The translations under genes were made by a program, and so were the position numbers. The notes below the pieces were generated by a model, which saw nothing but the letters and a program-made list of their open reading frames with translations, had not been told where the DNA came from and ran no database searches. A stretch of 64,000 bases of DNA from contig NZ_RCHC01000015.1 in NCBI RefSeq assembly GCF_003664645.1, forward strand, positions 26,795 through 90,794, read 5' to 3'. Positions 36,982 through 46,653 of this stretch are shown one piece after another. This stretch comes from Acinetobacter chengduensis. Lineage in GTDB: Bacteria; Pseudomonadota; Gammaproteobacteria; Pseudomonadales; Moraxellaceae. Numbering within the stretch: position 1 is the stretch's first letter; each line of letters begins with the position of its first letter.

Positions 36982-38397
36982 TTATTCTTCGTCCGTATCT
37001 AGTCCAAATTTCTTTAAACGATAGCGCAAAGAGCGAAAAGACATACCGAGTTTTTTGGCTGCTAAGGTTCGATTCCAGTGTGTCATGTTGAGCGCATTCA
37101 GTAGAATTTCTTTTTCAATATTTTCTAGATAAGGCTCAAGCCCTTCTTCAGGCAATTTCTTTAAAGGCATATTGGTGACAGAAGCTGTTGTGATTGCCTG
37201 AGATATATCTGTGTGATCCAGCACAGGCGCACTACGGCGTAGTGGAGCACTTTGCAAATGCGGTAAATCTATGCTTTCGGTATCGCTGAGGGTGATTGCG
37301 CGTTCAATAATATTGCGTAACTCGCGTACGTTGCCCGGATAATATTGATTGAGCAGGAAGTCTTGTGCGCGTTCTGTCAGGGCTTTGGCTTTAATATCCC
37401 ATTCTGAGCAAATTTTTTGAATAAAATGTTGAGCCAATAACAAGATGTCATTGCCACGCTCGCGAAGCGGTGGCAATTCTAAGTCCATTACATGGATACG
37501 GAAAAATAAATCCTGACGGAAGCGACCTTGTTGCACCAGCCCATCTAAATCTTGGTGGCTGGCACTGATAATGCGAAAATCTACATCAATTTCGTGGTCT
37601 GCACCGACGGGACGAATCCGCTTCTCTTGTACCGCACGTAGGAGCTTAACCTGCATGCTGAGTGGTAATTCAGCAATTTCATCGAGGAATAAACTTCCGC
37701 CATGTGCTGATTGAATCAGACCTTGTTTGTCTTGTGTTGCACCTGTGAAACTGCCTTTTTTATGGCCAAAAAGCTCGCTTTCCATTAAGTCGCTCGGAAT
37801 TGCACCGCAGTTAATGGCAATAAAGGGACCTTCATTTCGATTGCTGAGGCGATGCACCAAATTTGCAACCACTTCTTTACCCGTACCAGATTCACCAGTA
37901 ATAAATACAGGTGCTTGTGAGCGAGCAATTTTTTTCAAAGTCACGCGAAGCTGTTGAATTGGTAAAGATTGACCAATCAGCATTTTGTATTCGAGAGTAT
38001 CTTCTTGTGGTGTTGTAGAGGGAATGGGTTTATTTAATGCTTTTTGCAGTAGTTGTTCTAAGTGCTTTGGATTAATGGGTTTACTGACAAAATCAAATGC
38101 ACCTGCTTTGAGGGCTGCAATGGCAATTTCCATATTGCCATAAGCCGTTAAAACAGCAACAGGTAGGCTTGGGCAGTGTTCATTCATCCATTGTAACAGT
38201 TGTAAGCCATTGCCATCAGGAAGATTAAGGTCAGTTAAACAGGCATCGTATTGGTGCTCGGTTAAGCATTGGCGTGCTTCACTCAGTCGGTGTGCAATGT
38301 GTGTACGAATTCCCATCCGTGATAAAGACATCTGCATGAGTGTACATAAGTCTTCTTCATCATCGACCAACAGTACCAATGGTTGCTGTTCTGCCAT
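36982..38397 (-). CDS. pilR: PilR-type sigma54-dependent response regulator
   Basis: The 471-aa NtrC-family activator starts at the ATG at 38397 (GGGGGA upstream). The receiver domain has the acidic pair in LLVDDEEDLC and phospho-Asp56 (CLTDLNLPDG). The AAA+ domain has Walker A GESGTGKE, the sigma54 contact GSFTGA loop in FGHKKGSFTGATQ, Walker B SLFLDEIAEL, and the Arg finger region. The Fis-type HTH is THWNRTLAAKKLGMSFRSLRYRLKKFG. With PilS it activates pilA and type IV pili. It lies 22 bp after pilS. Confidence 0.88.
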   Translation of the reverse strand: MAEQQPLVLLVDDEEDLCTLMQMSLSRMGIRTHIAHRLSEARQCLTEHQYDACLTDLNLPDGNGLQLLQWMNEHCPSLPVAVLTAYGNMEIAIAALKAGAFDFVSKPINPKHLEQLLQKALNKPIPSTTPQEDTLEYKMLIGQSLPIQQLRVTLKKIARSQAPVFITGESGTGKEVVANLVHRLSNRNEGPFIAINCGAIPSDLMESELFGHKKGSFTGATQDKQGLIQSAHGGSLFLDEIAELPLSMQVKLLRAVQEKRIRPVGADHEIDVDFRIISASHQDLDGLVQQGRFRQDLFFRIHVMDLELPPLRERGNDILLLAQHFIQKICSEWDIKAKALTERAQDFLLNQYYPGNVRELRNIIERAITLSDTESIDLPHLQSAPLRRSAPVLDHTDISQAITTASVTNMPLKKLPEEGLEPYLENIEKEILLNALNMTHWNRTLAAKKLGMSFRSLRYRLKKFGLDTDEE

Positions 38398-38419
38398 ATT
38401 TTCCCCCAAATAAAATCGA

Positions 38420-39988
38420 TTAAACGGTCACGGCTAAGCAAGAAACTCTAAAACAGGCCCCTTGTTCTTTTTGTTCTACGTAGGTGAGCTGTGCTTGGTT
38501 TGCTTCGCAAAAACTGTGCGCTAGGTACAATCCTAAACCAGTTCCTGTGATTTCGGTACTGAAAAATGGTTGAAATAATGCAGATCGATCATGTTCTGCA
38601 ACACCAAGGCCGAAATCACGTACATCAATATGTATATATTTTTGATATGGATAAATATTTAATTCTATATACGGTGTGCTGGGATCATTGTGGCGGATTG
38701 CATTGCGCACCAAATTAATCAGCACTTGACGCAGTTGACCTTCATCAAAGTGAATCGCTACAGGCTCTCGCATATTGAGTTGAATTTTATCTTGAATATC
38801 CGAAAGGTCATCTTGAATGAGCTGAGGCATAAAGTGCTTTAATGGAATCAGTATGGGGCGTGTTTCTTTATTTTTCACCATATTGAGTGTGTCTTGCACA
38901 ATACGGTCAATACGAACTGATTGTTTAGCAATCATGCCATGTAATAGTTTTTGTTGTGATGGATCACTATCTAAAAATAGATCATTGGCTTGAACGATGG
39001 CTGCTAAGGGATTACGGATTTCATGTGCAATACTGGCAGAAAGCTGGCCCAGTGCTGCTAATTTCAACTGTTGAACATGCTGATTGATTTTTTGTGCATC
39101 CTGCAATACCAGTAAGGTTAAGGTCTGATGGGGCACATTCAGTTTTTGTACCCGAACATGAATATGAAAGCGACTTTGTTGTGATTGAAATTGGAAGGTG
39201 TCGCCATCGGGTAATTCTTCAAATTTCATTAACTCAAATAAGTCGGGTTGGGTTTTATACAGTGGATGTGTTTCATAGCGATACATCGGTGCAATGCCCA
39301 ATAAATGGCAAGCCTCGGGATTACTCAACACCACATGGCAGTTTTGGTCTAGCACCAAATAGCCTGTTTGAATTTGCTCTAAAATATAACGGTTAATGTT
39401 TTGCAGTTGATTTAGTTCGAGGGACTGGGAAAAGTTCAAATTTTCCATTATTTGGAAGCGACGAATCGCAATTTGTCCACTGCCGTAAACTACAAAAAAC
39501 AAAAAGGCCAATAGGGCGCTATTACCAATATTATTAAGTGAAGTGAGCTCAAAAATAGAGCCGATAAATACTTGGTATATCACACTAATCACGGCAATGA
39601 GCGTAATTAACAGTGCTTTTTGTGCATTGAGTAAAAGCGATGCGGCAAAAATACAAATCACAAACAGTAAGCTGATATGTAAATTCGGCCCATCAAGTGC
39701 CAAAGTTAATAAACTAAGCGCCGTGACATCGACAGCAAATAGACTCACCAGCTGCTTTGGGATATAAGCGCGCACGCCACGCATTAAAAAAAACTGTAGG
39801 CTACTGATGAGCGCATAGGCACTAATGACGTATAAATAAAGGCGTGGGTACTGATATTCAAGATTGAGTTGCCGATAGGTCAGCATGAAAATCAGCAATA
39901 GGCCCGTACTGATAATGAAGCGATATGCGCTATACCACAGCCCGAGATGATATTGATTTAATTCCGCATGATAAGAAGGCTGAGGCAT
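38420..39988 (-). CDS. pilS: PilS-type sensor histidine kinase
   Basis: This 522-aa kinase has six membrane helices in its first 190 residues, a PAS domain (about 200-300; ILEQIQTGYLVLDQNCHVVLSNPEAC), the H box SASIAHEIRNPLAAIVQ (about 313-329), and an ATPase domain with LINLVRNAIRHND, VRDFGLGVAE and GTGLGLYLAHSFC. It partners the downstream pilR. In Pseudomonas PilS reads pilin levels in the membrane. It starts 17 bp after gacA on the same strand, so gacA-pilS-pilR could be one transcript. Confidence 0.88.
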   Translation of the reverse strand: MPQPSYHAELNQYHLGLWYSAYRFIISTGLLLIFMLTYRQLNLEYQYPRLYLYVISAYALISSLQFFLMRGVRAYIPKQLVSLFAVDVTALSLLTLALDGPNLHISLLFVICIFAASLLLNAQKALLITLIAVISVIYQVFIGSIFELTSLNNIGNSALLAFLFFVVYGSGQIAIRRFQIMENLNFSQSLELNQLQNINRYILEQIQTGYLVLDQNCHVVLSNPEACHLLGIAPMYRYETHPLYKTQPDLFELMKFEELPDGDTFQFQSQQSRFHIHVRVQKLNVPHQTLTLLVLQDAQKINQHVQQLKLAALGQLSASIAHEIRNPLAAIVQANDLFLDSDPSQQKLLHGMIAKQSVRIDRIVQDTLNMVKNKETRPILIPLKHFMPQLIQDDLSDIQDKIQLNMREPVAIHFDEGQLRQVLINLVRNAIRHNDPSTPYIELNIYPYQKYIHIDVRDFGLGVAEHDRSALFQPFFSTEITGTGLGLYLAHSFCEANQAQLTYVEQKEQGACFRVSCLAVTV

Positions 39989-40005
39989 AAAGGATGCACT
40001 GGTAT

Positions 40006-40647
40006 TTAAGGTTTAATAAGGCCGTAGCGAATGGCTAGGTGGGTTAATTTGACATCACTGTCTAAATTAAGTTTTTCAAAAATACGGTAACGGTAAGTAT
40101 TGACGGTTTTTACACTGACAAAGAGCTTATCTGCAATTTCTTGTGCACTAATACAATTCACGACCATCATTGCGACTTGCATTTCGCGTTCTGAAAGCGC
40201 GTCAAAAGGGGATTGTTGGGTGTCGGATAAATACGAACTTGCTAACTGCTCTGCAATGTCGGCACTAAAGTATTTACCACCCTGCATTACTTTGTTAATG
40301 GCACGTACCATTTCTGTAACAGGCGCACCTTTGGTGATATAGCCTTTGGCACCCGCTTTAAGTAAAAGTGAAGGATAAGGCTCCTCAGCAAGACCACTGA
40401 CAGCTAACACTTTAGTATCAGGAGCAGTCTGTAAAAGACGGCGTGTGGTTTCTACACCACCAATTCCAGGCATATTCACATCTAAAAGAACAACATTAGG
40501 ATGATGCTGACGCACCAAAGAAATTGCTTCTTCACCAGATTCGGCTTGCCCAATCACTTGTACATCGACATGATCTTCTAACATTCGACATATACCTGTA
40601 CGAACTAATTCATGATCGTCCACCACCAAAACTGTGATCACTGACAC
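40006..40647 (-). CDS. gacA: GacA/UvrY-type NarL-family response regulator
   Basis: This 213-aa regulator has the GacA opening VLVVDDHELVRTGICRMLED, phospho-Asp56 in VVLLDVNMPGIGG, the conserved Lys in GYITKGAP, and a LuxR-type HTH at the C-terminus (LSEREMQVAMMVVNCISAQEIADKLFVSVKTVNTYRYRIFEKL). GacA controls motility, virulence and aromatic catabolism in Acinetobacter. The kinase gacS is not in the window. Confidence 0.93.
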   Translation of the reverse strand: MSVITVLVVDDHELVRTGICRMLEDHVDVQVIGQAESGEEAISLVRQHHPNVVLLDVNMPGIGGVETTRRLLQTAPDTKVLAVSGLAEEPYPSLLLKAGAKGYITKGAPVTEMVRAINKVMQGGKYFSADIAEQLASSYLSDTQQSPFDALSEREMQVAMMVVNCISAQEIADKLFVSVKTVNTYRYRIFEKLNLDSDVKLTHLAIRYGLIKP

Positions 40648-40866
40648 TCTCCCTCTGTTTTATAAATGTCTTTTTTGTTACATAAAGCAAAATAAGCTTG
40701 CAATGAAACGACAAAATTAGCAATCCTATTCTTATCTACGATGAAAATATTTGATACACAATGTCGTGGGTAAAAAATGTTCTGCTATGTGCCTAAATGT
40801 AAGGCATATTTATGGTAATAGGCAAATTTTTAGCTAAATTACTAAGATAGAGTTGAGTAAGTAAAA

Positions 40867-41916
40867 GTGAAGAATTTAAATAAATCATTAGCACACGTGT
40901 TGGGCTTTTCATTTTTATTCGGCATAAGCACCGTAAGCTTTGCTGAGATTGTGATGAATCCAAACACGAGCCAATCGAATTTGAGCTGGTCATCTGATGA
41001 TGTCAGCCAACTTTTAAATGAAGATGTTTCATCTGCTACAGATGAACCATCACCACAGGGTTCGACCAAAATCACCACCAGCGTGCGAAGTTCGAATGGT
41101 GTAACCACACAAAATGCACCGTCACAAACGGTACGTATTGTGGATACCAATAGTTATGCCAATCAGCCAAGTGTCAATGCGCGTGCAGCGATTGTGATGG
41201 ATGGTCAGACGGGCGAAGTGCTTTATAGCAAAAATAGTAATGTTGCACGTCCAATTGCATCTATCACGAAGCTCATGACAGCTGTGGTCATTTCTGATGC
41301 CCGCTTAAACATGTCAGAAAATATTACCTTACAACAAGGTGACTTTTCATGTTCTGGCTGTAAGAGCTCAAGCTCGACTTTACGCGCAGGTGATAGCATG
41401 AATCGTGCGGAAGCGTTGTTACTGGCGCTGATGAAGTCTGAGAACCCTGCAGCATCGGCTTTAGCACGTACCTATCCAGGTGGTCGCAGTGCATTTTATA
41501 GTGCTATGAATGCCAAGGCGCGCTCACTGGGTATGAACAGCACACATTATGTTGAATCTACAGGCTTACACCCTGGAAATGTCGCTTCAGCGCGCGATTT
41601 GGCTATTTTGGTGAATACTGCATCGCAATATGGCTTAATTCGTCAGTTTTCAACGACACCAAGTTATGACTTTAACTTGGGCTATCGTGTCTTGAAGTCG
41701 AATAACACCAATGCCTTGGTACGTAACGGTGGTTGGAATATCAATATTTCAAAAACAGGTTATATCAATGAAGCAGGGCGCTGTGTGGTGATGCACACAA
41801 CATTAAATAATCGTCCAGCTGTTGTCGTGTTGTTGGGTGCAGATACCTCGCAATCACGTACAGATGATGCAACACGCTTAATGAGTTGGGTCACTCAGTT
41901 ACCCAAACGAATTTAA
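40867..41916 (+). CDS. pbpG: D-alanyl-D-alanine endopeptidase PbpG (PBP7/8)
   Basis: This 349-aa periplasmic peptidase starts at GTG 40867. It has a signal peptide (about 1-26), a Ser/Thr/Asn-rich linker to about 95, and an S11 domain with Ser132-x-x-Lys135 (ASITKLMTAV), the SEN motif (KSENPAAS) and the KTG box (ISKTGYINEAG). It cleaves crosslinks in peptidoglycan; in A. baumannii PBP7/8 supports serum survival. It is monocistronic with a following terminator. Confidence 0.92.
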   Translation: MKNLNKSLAHVLGFSFLFGISTVSFAEIVMNPNTSQSNLSWSSDDVSQLLNEDVSSATDEPSPQGSTKITTSVRSSNGVTTQNAPSQTVRIVDTNSYANQPSVNARAAIVMDGQTGEVLYSKNSNVARPIASITKLMTAVVISDARLNMSENITLQQGDFSCSGCKSSSSTLRAGDSMNRAEALLLALMKSENPAASALARTYPGGRSAFYSAMNAKARSLGMNSTHYVESTGLHPGNVASARDLAILVNTASQYGLIRQFSTTPSYDFNLGYRVLKSNNTNALVRNGGWNINISKTGYINEAGRCVVMHTTLNNRPAVVVLLGADTSQSRTDDATRLMSWVTQLPKRI

Positions 41917-41973
41917 GGCTTAAATTCTTACTCAACTTGAGCTTTTTGTTTTTAGGCTAAATTTAGCCCATAA

Positions 41974-41997
41974 AAAACCCTGCTAGTGCAGGGTTTT
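41974..41997. terminator. Bidirectional terminator between pbpG and thrC
   Basis: A 10-bp perfect stem AAAACCCTGC/GCAGGGTTTT with a TAGT loop lies between converging genes. A second short palindrome, GGCTAAATTTAGCC at 41955-41968, lies just before it. Confidence 0.9.
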
Positions 41998-42019
41998 CTT
42001 TATTCAATCAAATGCGGAA

Positions 42020-43159
42020 TTACATATTTGACAGAATTGAATCACGAACTTGATCCATAGTAGCGTCAATTGACAACATTACAGCATCAGAACATTGCTT
42101 AATTGCTGTATCTGGGTCTTTCAAGCCATTACCTGTTACGGTACATACAATTACAGAACCTTCAGGAATTTTACCTGCTTTAAGGTCACGGATTGCACCA
42201 CCGATTGATGCCGCAGATGCAGGCTCTACAAATACGCCTTCATACATAGAAAGCATACGCTGTGCATCTAAAATTTCAGCATCAGTCAGTTCATCAAACC
42301 AACCTTGAGAGTCGCGTACTACTGCTTTGGCATGGTTCCAGCTTTGTGGGTTACCAATACGGATTGCAGTTGCAATTGTTTCTGGGTTGGCTACAGGTGC
42401 GCCACGTAGGAATGGTGCAGCACCAGATGCTTGATAGCCGACCATCACAGGTAAACCTTCTGGTTTTGGACCTGTGAATGCATCAGTTGCAGCATCGTAA
42501 ACCACTTGTTCAAACTCACCTACAGGTTGGTTTGCAACAGCTTCTGTATAACCCATCCAGTGTGCAGTGATGTTACCCGCATTACCTACAGGTAAGCAGT
42601 GGTAGTCTGGTGCACGACCTAGTTCATCAACGATTTCGTATGCAATCGTTTTTTGACCTTGCAAACGGTATGGGTTGATTGAGTTTACGATGGTTACAGG
42701 TGCTTGATCTGCAACTTCTTTCACTAGGCGCATGCCATCGTCAAAGTTACCGCGGATTTGCATCGTGATTGCACCATACATCATTGCTTGCGCCATTTTA
42801 CCCATGGCAATTTTGCCTTCAGGGATTAAAACGAATGCTTTGATGCCAGCGCGAGCAGCGTAAGCGGCTGCAGCTGCAGAGGTATTACCTGTAGATGCAC
42901 AGATAATCGCTTTTGAGCCTGCTTCTACTGCTTTTGTTACCGCCATGGTCATACCACGGTCTTTAAATGAACCAGTCGGGTTTAAGCCTTCGTACTTCAC
43001 ATAAATTTCAACATTTTTGCCAATTAAACGCGGAATGTTCGCAAGTTTAATCAGTGGGGTATTACCTTCACCTAAAGAGATAGCTTTAGTAGTGGCAGAC
43101 ACTGGTAAACGGTCGCGATAGCGGTCAACTAAACCAGTATAACGATTGGCATTCGACAT
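42020..43159 (-). CDS. thrC: Threonine synthase ThrC
   Basis: This 379-aa PLP enzyme turns O-phosphohomoserine into threonine. Its PLP lysine is in NPTGSFKDRGMTMA and the phosphate loop is PVGNAGNITAHWMGY. The length fits the shorter bacterial class. It is 57 bp downstream of hom and probably co-transcribed with it. Confidence 0.96.
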   Translation of the reverse strand: MSNANRYTGLVDRYRDRLPVSATTKAISLGEGNTPLIKLANIPRLIGKNVEIYVKYEGLNPTGSFKDRGMTMAVTKAVEAGSKAIICASTGNTSAAAAAYAARAGIKAFVLIPEGKIAMGKMAQAMMYGAITMQIRGNFDDGMRLVKEVADQAPVTIVNSINPYRLQGQKTIAYEIVDELGRAPDYHCLPVGNAGNITAHWMGYTEAVANQPVGEFEQVVYDAATDAFTGPKPEGLPVMVGYQASGAAPFLRGAPVANPETIATAIRIGNPQSWNHAKAVVRDSQGWFDELTDAEILDAQRMLSMYEGVFVEPASAASIGGAIRDLKAGKIPEGSVIVCTVTGNGLKDPDTAIKQCSDAVMLSIDATMDQVRDSILSNM

Positions 43160-43216
43160 GATGATGTTCCAATTGTGTATAGAGCTTGGTAAGGGGAGAA
43201 TTTCCCCTTAACCCGA

Positions 43217-44521
43217 TTAATTATCAAGCGATTCTAAACGAATTCGTACAATTTCGCCATGAATGACAGGCAATGCTTGAATTTGTTGAAGGGCTTCATC
43301 CATTTTAGATTCTTTCACTGGATCGGTCAGAATCACGATAGGAATAAGGTCTTTTAAGCGCGATTGTTGCATGATGGCATCAATGCTAATGCCTGCGCGA
43401 CTTAAAATAGTAGTAACTTCAGCTAAAACGCCAGTTTGGTCTTCAGCATTAATACGGATGTAGTAACCCGTCGTCATTTCTTCGCGCGATAAAATAGGCA
43501 AATCGCTTAAGCTTTCAAAAGCTAATTGCGGAATTGTACCTGAACCATCTTCGGTATAAGAAATGTCACGTACAATATCGACCACATCGGCAACCACAGC
43601 AGATGCTGTTGGGCCTGCGCCTGCGCCTGCGCCGTAATACAGCGTAGGACCTACCGCATTGGCTTGTACCAATACCGCATTTTTAACGCCGTTAACATTG
43701 GCAATCAGTTGTTCTTCTGGAATAAGTGTTGGATGTACACGTAATTCGATTCCGTTTTCGGCACGGCGTGCAATACCCAAGTGTTTAATGCGGAAACCTA
43801 AATCTTCAGCATATTTCACATCTTGCGCAGTCACTTTGCTAATGCCTTCAGTGAAGACTTTGTCAAATTGTAATGGAATACCAAATGCGATAGAGGCAAG
43901 CAAGGTGAGCTTATGTGCGGCATCAATACCTTCAACGTCAAAGGTTGGATCTGCTTCTGCATAACCCAATTCTTGTGCTTCTTTGAGTACATCGGCAAAG
44001 GCACGGCCTTTTTCACGCATTTCAGTCAAAATGAAGTTGCCTGTGCCATTGATAATGCCAGCTAACCAATCAATTTTATTGGCTGCCAAGCCTTCACGCA
44101 TGACTTTAATAATTGGAATACCACCAGCAACAGCCGCTTCATAAGCGATTTGTACGTGATGATCATCAGCCAGTTTAAACAGCTCATTACCATGCTCAGC
44201 GAGTAGTGCTTTGTTCGCTGTGACGATCTGTTTGCCGTGTAAAATCGCTTCTTTAATTACTTCATAAGCAGGATGAATGCCACCCATGACTTCAATCACA
44301 ACATCGACATCGGGTTGACGAACAATCTCTAACAGATCTGCGCTTTGTTGAACCGATGCGGGTAAATCAAGGTCAGGACGCGGGCGACGAGTTCCCACAT
44401 GGGTAATTTCAATTTCACGACCGGTGCGACGTTTAATCTCAGCAGCATTTTCTTTTAGTAGTTTAAGGGCACCACCACCCACAGTACCAAGACCGAGGAT
44501 TGCCAGACGAACTGGTTTCAC
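43217..44521 (-). CDS. hom: Homoserine dehydrogenase
   Basis: This 434-aa NAD(P)-dependent enzyme reduces aspartate semialdehyde. It has the Rossmann start VRLAILGLGTVGGGALKLL, the substrate signature in AGGIPIIKVMREGL and NGTGNFILTEM, and a C-terminal ACT domain (about 355-434; INAEDQTGVLAEVTTILSRAGISI) for feedback by threonine. I prefer the GTG at 44521, with GGAG six bases upstream; an ATG at 44533 would add MECD. It forms an operon with thrC. Confidence 0.94.
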   Translation of the reverse strand: MKPVRLAILGLGTVGGGALKLLKENAAEIKRRTGREIEITHVGTRRPRPDLDLPASVQQSADLLEIVRQPDVDVVIEVMGGIHPAYEVIKEAILHGKQIVTANKALLAEHGNELFKLADDHHVQIAYEAAVAGGIPIIKVMREGLAANKIDWLAGIINGTGNFILTEMREKGRAFADVLKEAQELGYAEADPTFDVEGIDAAHKLTLLASIAFGIPLQFDKVFTEGISKVTAQDVKYAEDLGFRIKHLGIARRAENGIELRVHPTLIPEEQLIANVNGVKNAVLVQANAVGPTLYYGAGAGAGPTASAVVADVVDIVRDISYTEDGSGTIPQLAFESLSDLPILSREEMTTGYYIRINAEDQTGVLAEVTTILSRAGISIDAIMQQSRLKDLIPIVILTDPVKESKMDEALQQIQALPVIHGEIVRIRLESLDN

Positions 44522-44647
44522 GTCACACTCCATTTATTTCAGCAAATTTTTAAGTGAAGCTAGATCATAGCTAAAAAAAGCCTATGACTCTAGGAGATTC
44601 ACAAATTTATATCTATCTATAAAAAACAGTAATTTATTCAATAAATT

Positions 44648-45463
44648 TTATTTATTTAAGCGTCCAATTAATTCACTAGGCTCCATATAACCACCTAAGT
44701 AAACACCATCGGTATTATAAATTGCAGGAGTGCCATTCACGCCAATATTCAGACCTAATTTGTACATGTCGCGCACTGGATTTTTGCATGATGCAGGTGG
44801 TAATTGTACCCCTGAAATTGCCTGATTGAAGGCTTCTTGACGGTTTGCACTACACCAAACACTTTCCATCGCGGGTACGAACTGGTCGCCACGTGGCCAT
44901 GCAATATAGCGAACTTCAATACCTTTGCTGGTAATTTCATCTAGATGTTCATGCAGTTTATGGCAATAAGGGCAACTTGCGTCGGTAAACACATAAATCA
45001 CATGCTGTGTTTTACCTTTGGCTTTATAGACAATCAGGTCTTCAGTTTTGAGCTTTGCCAATTCTTTTTTGGTCACTTCTGATTGCAAGCTTTCACTGAC
45101 ATTATGCAAAGTTTTATCGCCTAAGCGGATTACATCACCCTGAATAATGTATTTGCCATCGGCTGTGGCATACACTGAAGACATGCCTTCAAAGCTCACC
45201 CAAAAGAGGTTCGGAACTTCTGTGGCTTTTACACTGGTAATTTTGGCCGTAATGTTGGCTTTTTTCATACCTTCTTGTAGGGTCTGAATAAGGCGTTGTT
45301 GTTGATTGCGTTCTGAAAGGGTAGAGGCTTCGCCCGTTGCTGGTGCACTTGCCGTTAAAGGCGCTTGTTTTTCTTCATCATTATTTGATTTGCTACAAGC
45401 AGTTAAAGCAAGGCCAGTAGCAAGCGTACATGCGATCACAATTTTTGAACGGGTAAATAGCAT
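44648..45463 (-). CDS. dsbC: DsbC-type periplasmic thiol:disulfide isomerase
   Basis: This 271-aa protein has a lipoprotein-like signal ending ALTACSKS (Cys near 23), which is unusual for DsbC. An N-terminal dimerisation domain (about 60-130) and a thioredoxin-like domain with active site DASCPYCHKL follow. A cis-Pro is in VNGTPAIY. It repairs wrong disulfides in the periplasm. Gene order xerD-dsbC-hom-thrC is conserved in Acinetobacter. Confidence 0.88.
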   Translation of the reverse strand: MLFTRSKIVIACTLATGLALTACSKSNNDEEKQAPLTASAPATGEASTLSERNQQQRLIQTLQEGMKKANITAKITSVKATEVPNLFWVSFEGMSSVYATADGKYIIQGDVIRLGDKTLHNVSESLQSEVTKKELAKLKTEDLIVYKAKGKTQHVIYVFTDASCPYCHKLHEHLDEITSKGIEVRYIAWPRGDQFVPAMESVWCSANRQEAFNQAISGVQLPPASCKNPVRDMYKLGLNIGVNGTPAIYNTDGVYLGGYMEPSELIGRLNK

Positions 45464-45561
45464 AAAGAACCCTTTTCTTTTCGCTTTTTTAAAAACAGGT
45501 GAGCTAGCATAGCAAAAAAATCGGGTATGAAAAAAACTTCTTGGTCTGATATGTCATACCG

Positions 45562-46479
45562 TTAAGCGCGTGGATGAAACTGAGCATGGAGCTGTTGCAT
45601 ACGCACTTGTGCCACATGGGTATAAATTTGTGTGGTGGATAGATCACTATGACCCAATAACATTTGTACCACACGGAGGTCTGCACCGTGATTGAGTAAA
45701 TGGGTGGCAAAGGCATGACGTAAGGTATGTGGAGAAAGTTCTGCCTGTATGCCGGCCTGCAAGGCATAGCGTTTAATGGCATACCAGAAATTTTGTCGGC
45801 TCATAATCCCACCTAACTGTGTTAAAAACACATAATCAGATGCGGTTTTATACAGTTGCGGGCGCGACTCATTTAGGTATTTTTCTACCCATTCACAGGC
45901 CGCTTGCCCCATGGGTACTAATCGTTCTTTGTTGCCTTTACCCACAATACGGATATAGCCTTGCTTTAAATTCATTAATTCCAGTCTTAAATTTAATAGC
46001 TCGGTGACACGTAGACCACAGGCGTACAGCACTTCAAGCATGGCACGATCGCGTAAACCCAACGCGCTTTGAATATCTGGTGCCAAAATGAGTGCTTCTA
46101 CATCTGCCTCAGACAGATCTTTGGGAAGTGCACGACCAATTTTAGGTGTTTTATGTGTGCTGACAGGGTTGTCGCTACGTAGCTTTTGCTCTCTTAAAAA
46201 TTTAAAAAAAGAACGCATCGCAGATAAGCAACGGGCAATTGAGCGCGGGCTTTTACCTTGTTGCGTCAGGCTTAATAAAACATCAGAAATATCATCTGCA
46301 GACCATGTCGGCATTGGGCTAGCGATGCACTCACTGCATTGGATTAAATCAGAGAGATAGGCATTTCGAGTGTGCGGGCTAACGGTCTGGGCGATTAAAT
46401 CGTCTCGATAACCTTTTAAAAAACTATAGTGTTCCGGAATGCTCACAGGAGCAGGAATACGAGGTTTTTTGTTTAGCAT
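45562..46479 (-). CDS. xerD: Site-specific tyrosine recombinase XerD
   Basis: This 305-aa recombinase resolves chromosome dimers at dif with XerC. It starts at the ATG at 46479 (MLNKKPRIPAPVSIPEHY). The core-binding domain is followed by the catalytic set: Arg in YACGLRVTELLNL, Lys in GKGNKERLVPMG, HxxR in LSPHTLRHAFATHLLNHGADLR, His in LLGHSDLSTTQIYTHV with Tyr nucleophile in the same segment. It is intact, unlike the inactive recombinase domain proposed in the transposon TnsF. Confidence 0.93.
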   Translation of the reverse strand: MLNKKPRIPAPVSIPEHYSFLKGYRDDLIAQTVSPHTRNAYLSDLIQCSECIASPMPTWSADDISDVLLSLTQQGKSPRSIARCLSAMRSFFKFLREQKLRSDNPVSTHKTPKIGRALPKDLSEADVEALILAPDIQSALGLRDRAMLEVLYACGLRVTELLNLRLELMNLKQGYIRIVGKGNKERLVPMGQAACEWVEKYLNESRPQLYKTASDYVFLTQLGGIMSRQNFWYAIKRYALQAGIQAELSPHTLRHAFATHLLNHGADLRVVQMLLGHSDLSTTQIYTHVAQVRMQQLHAQFHPRA

Positions 46480-46571
46480 GCAACACTCACGGTCAATAAA
46501 TCCAGCCAATCATTATGATTGGTTTGCGTTAATGTAATGTAACAAAATATGCTTGTCGATGTGCTATAACA

Positions 46572-46590
46572 GATGCGAATCATTATCGTA
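46572..46590. promoter_or_regulatory. Fur-box-like site upstream of feoA
   Basis: GATGCGAATCATTATCGTA has the right half of the Fur consensus (AATCATTATC) nearly perfect. A second, weaker match (GGTAATTATTCTCATTTGT) follows at 46599-46617. Both are within 85 bp of feoA. Confidence 0.6.
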
Positions 46591-46653
46591 TCTGATTTGG
46601 TAATTATTCTCATTTGTTTGTATACTGTTCAAAATATTTAAGGGTTGGATGCG

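Noticed and set aside
45562..46479. Integrase of a genomic island
   Set aside because: It is XerD by length, catalytic residues and conserved neighbours dsbC-hom-thrC.
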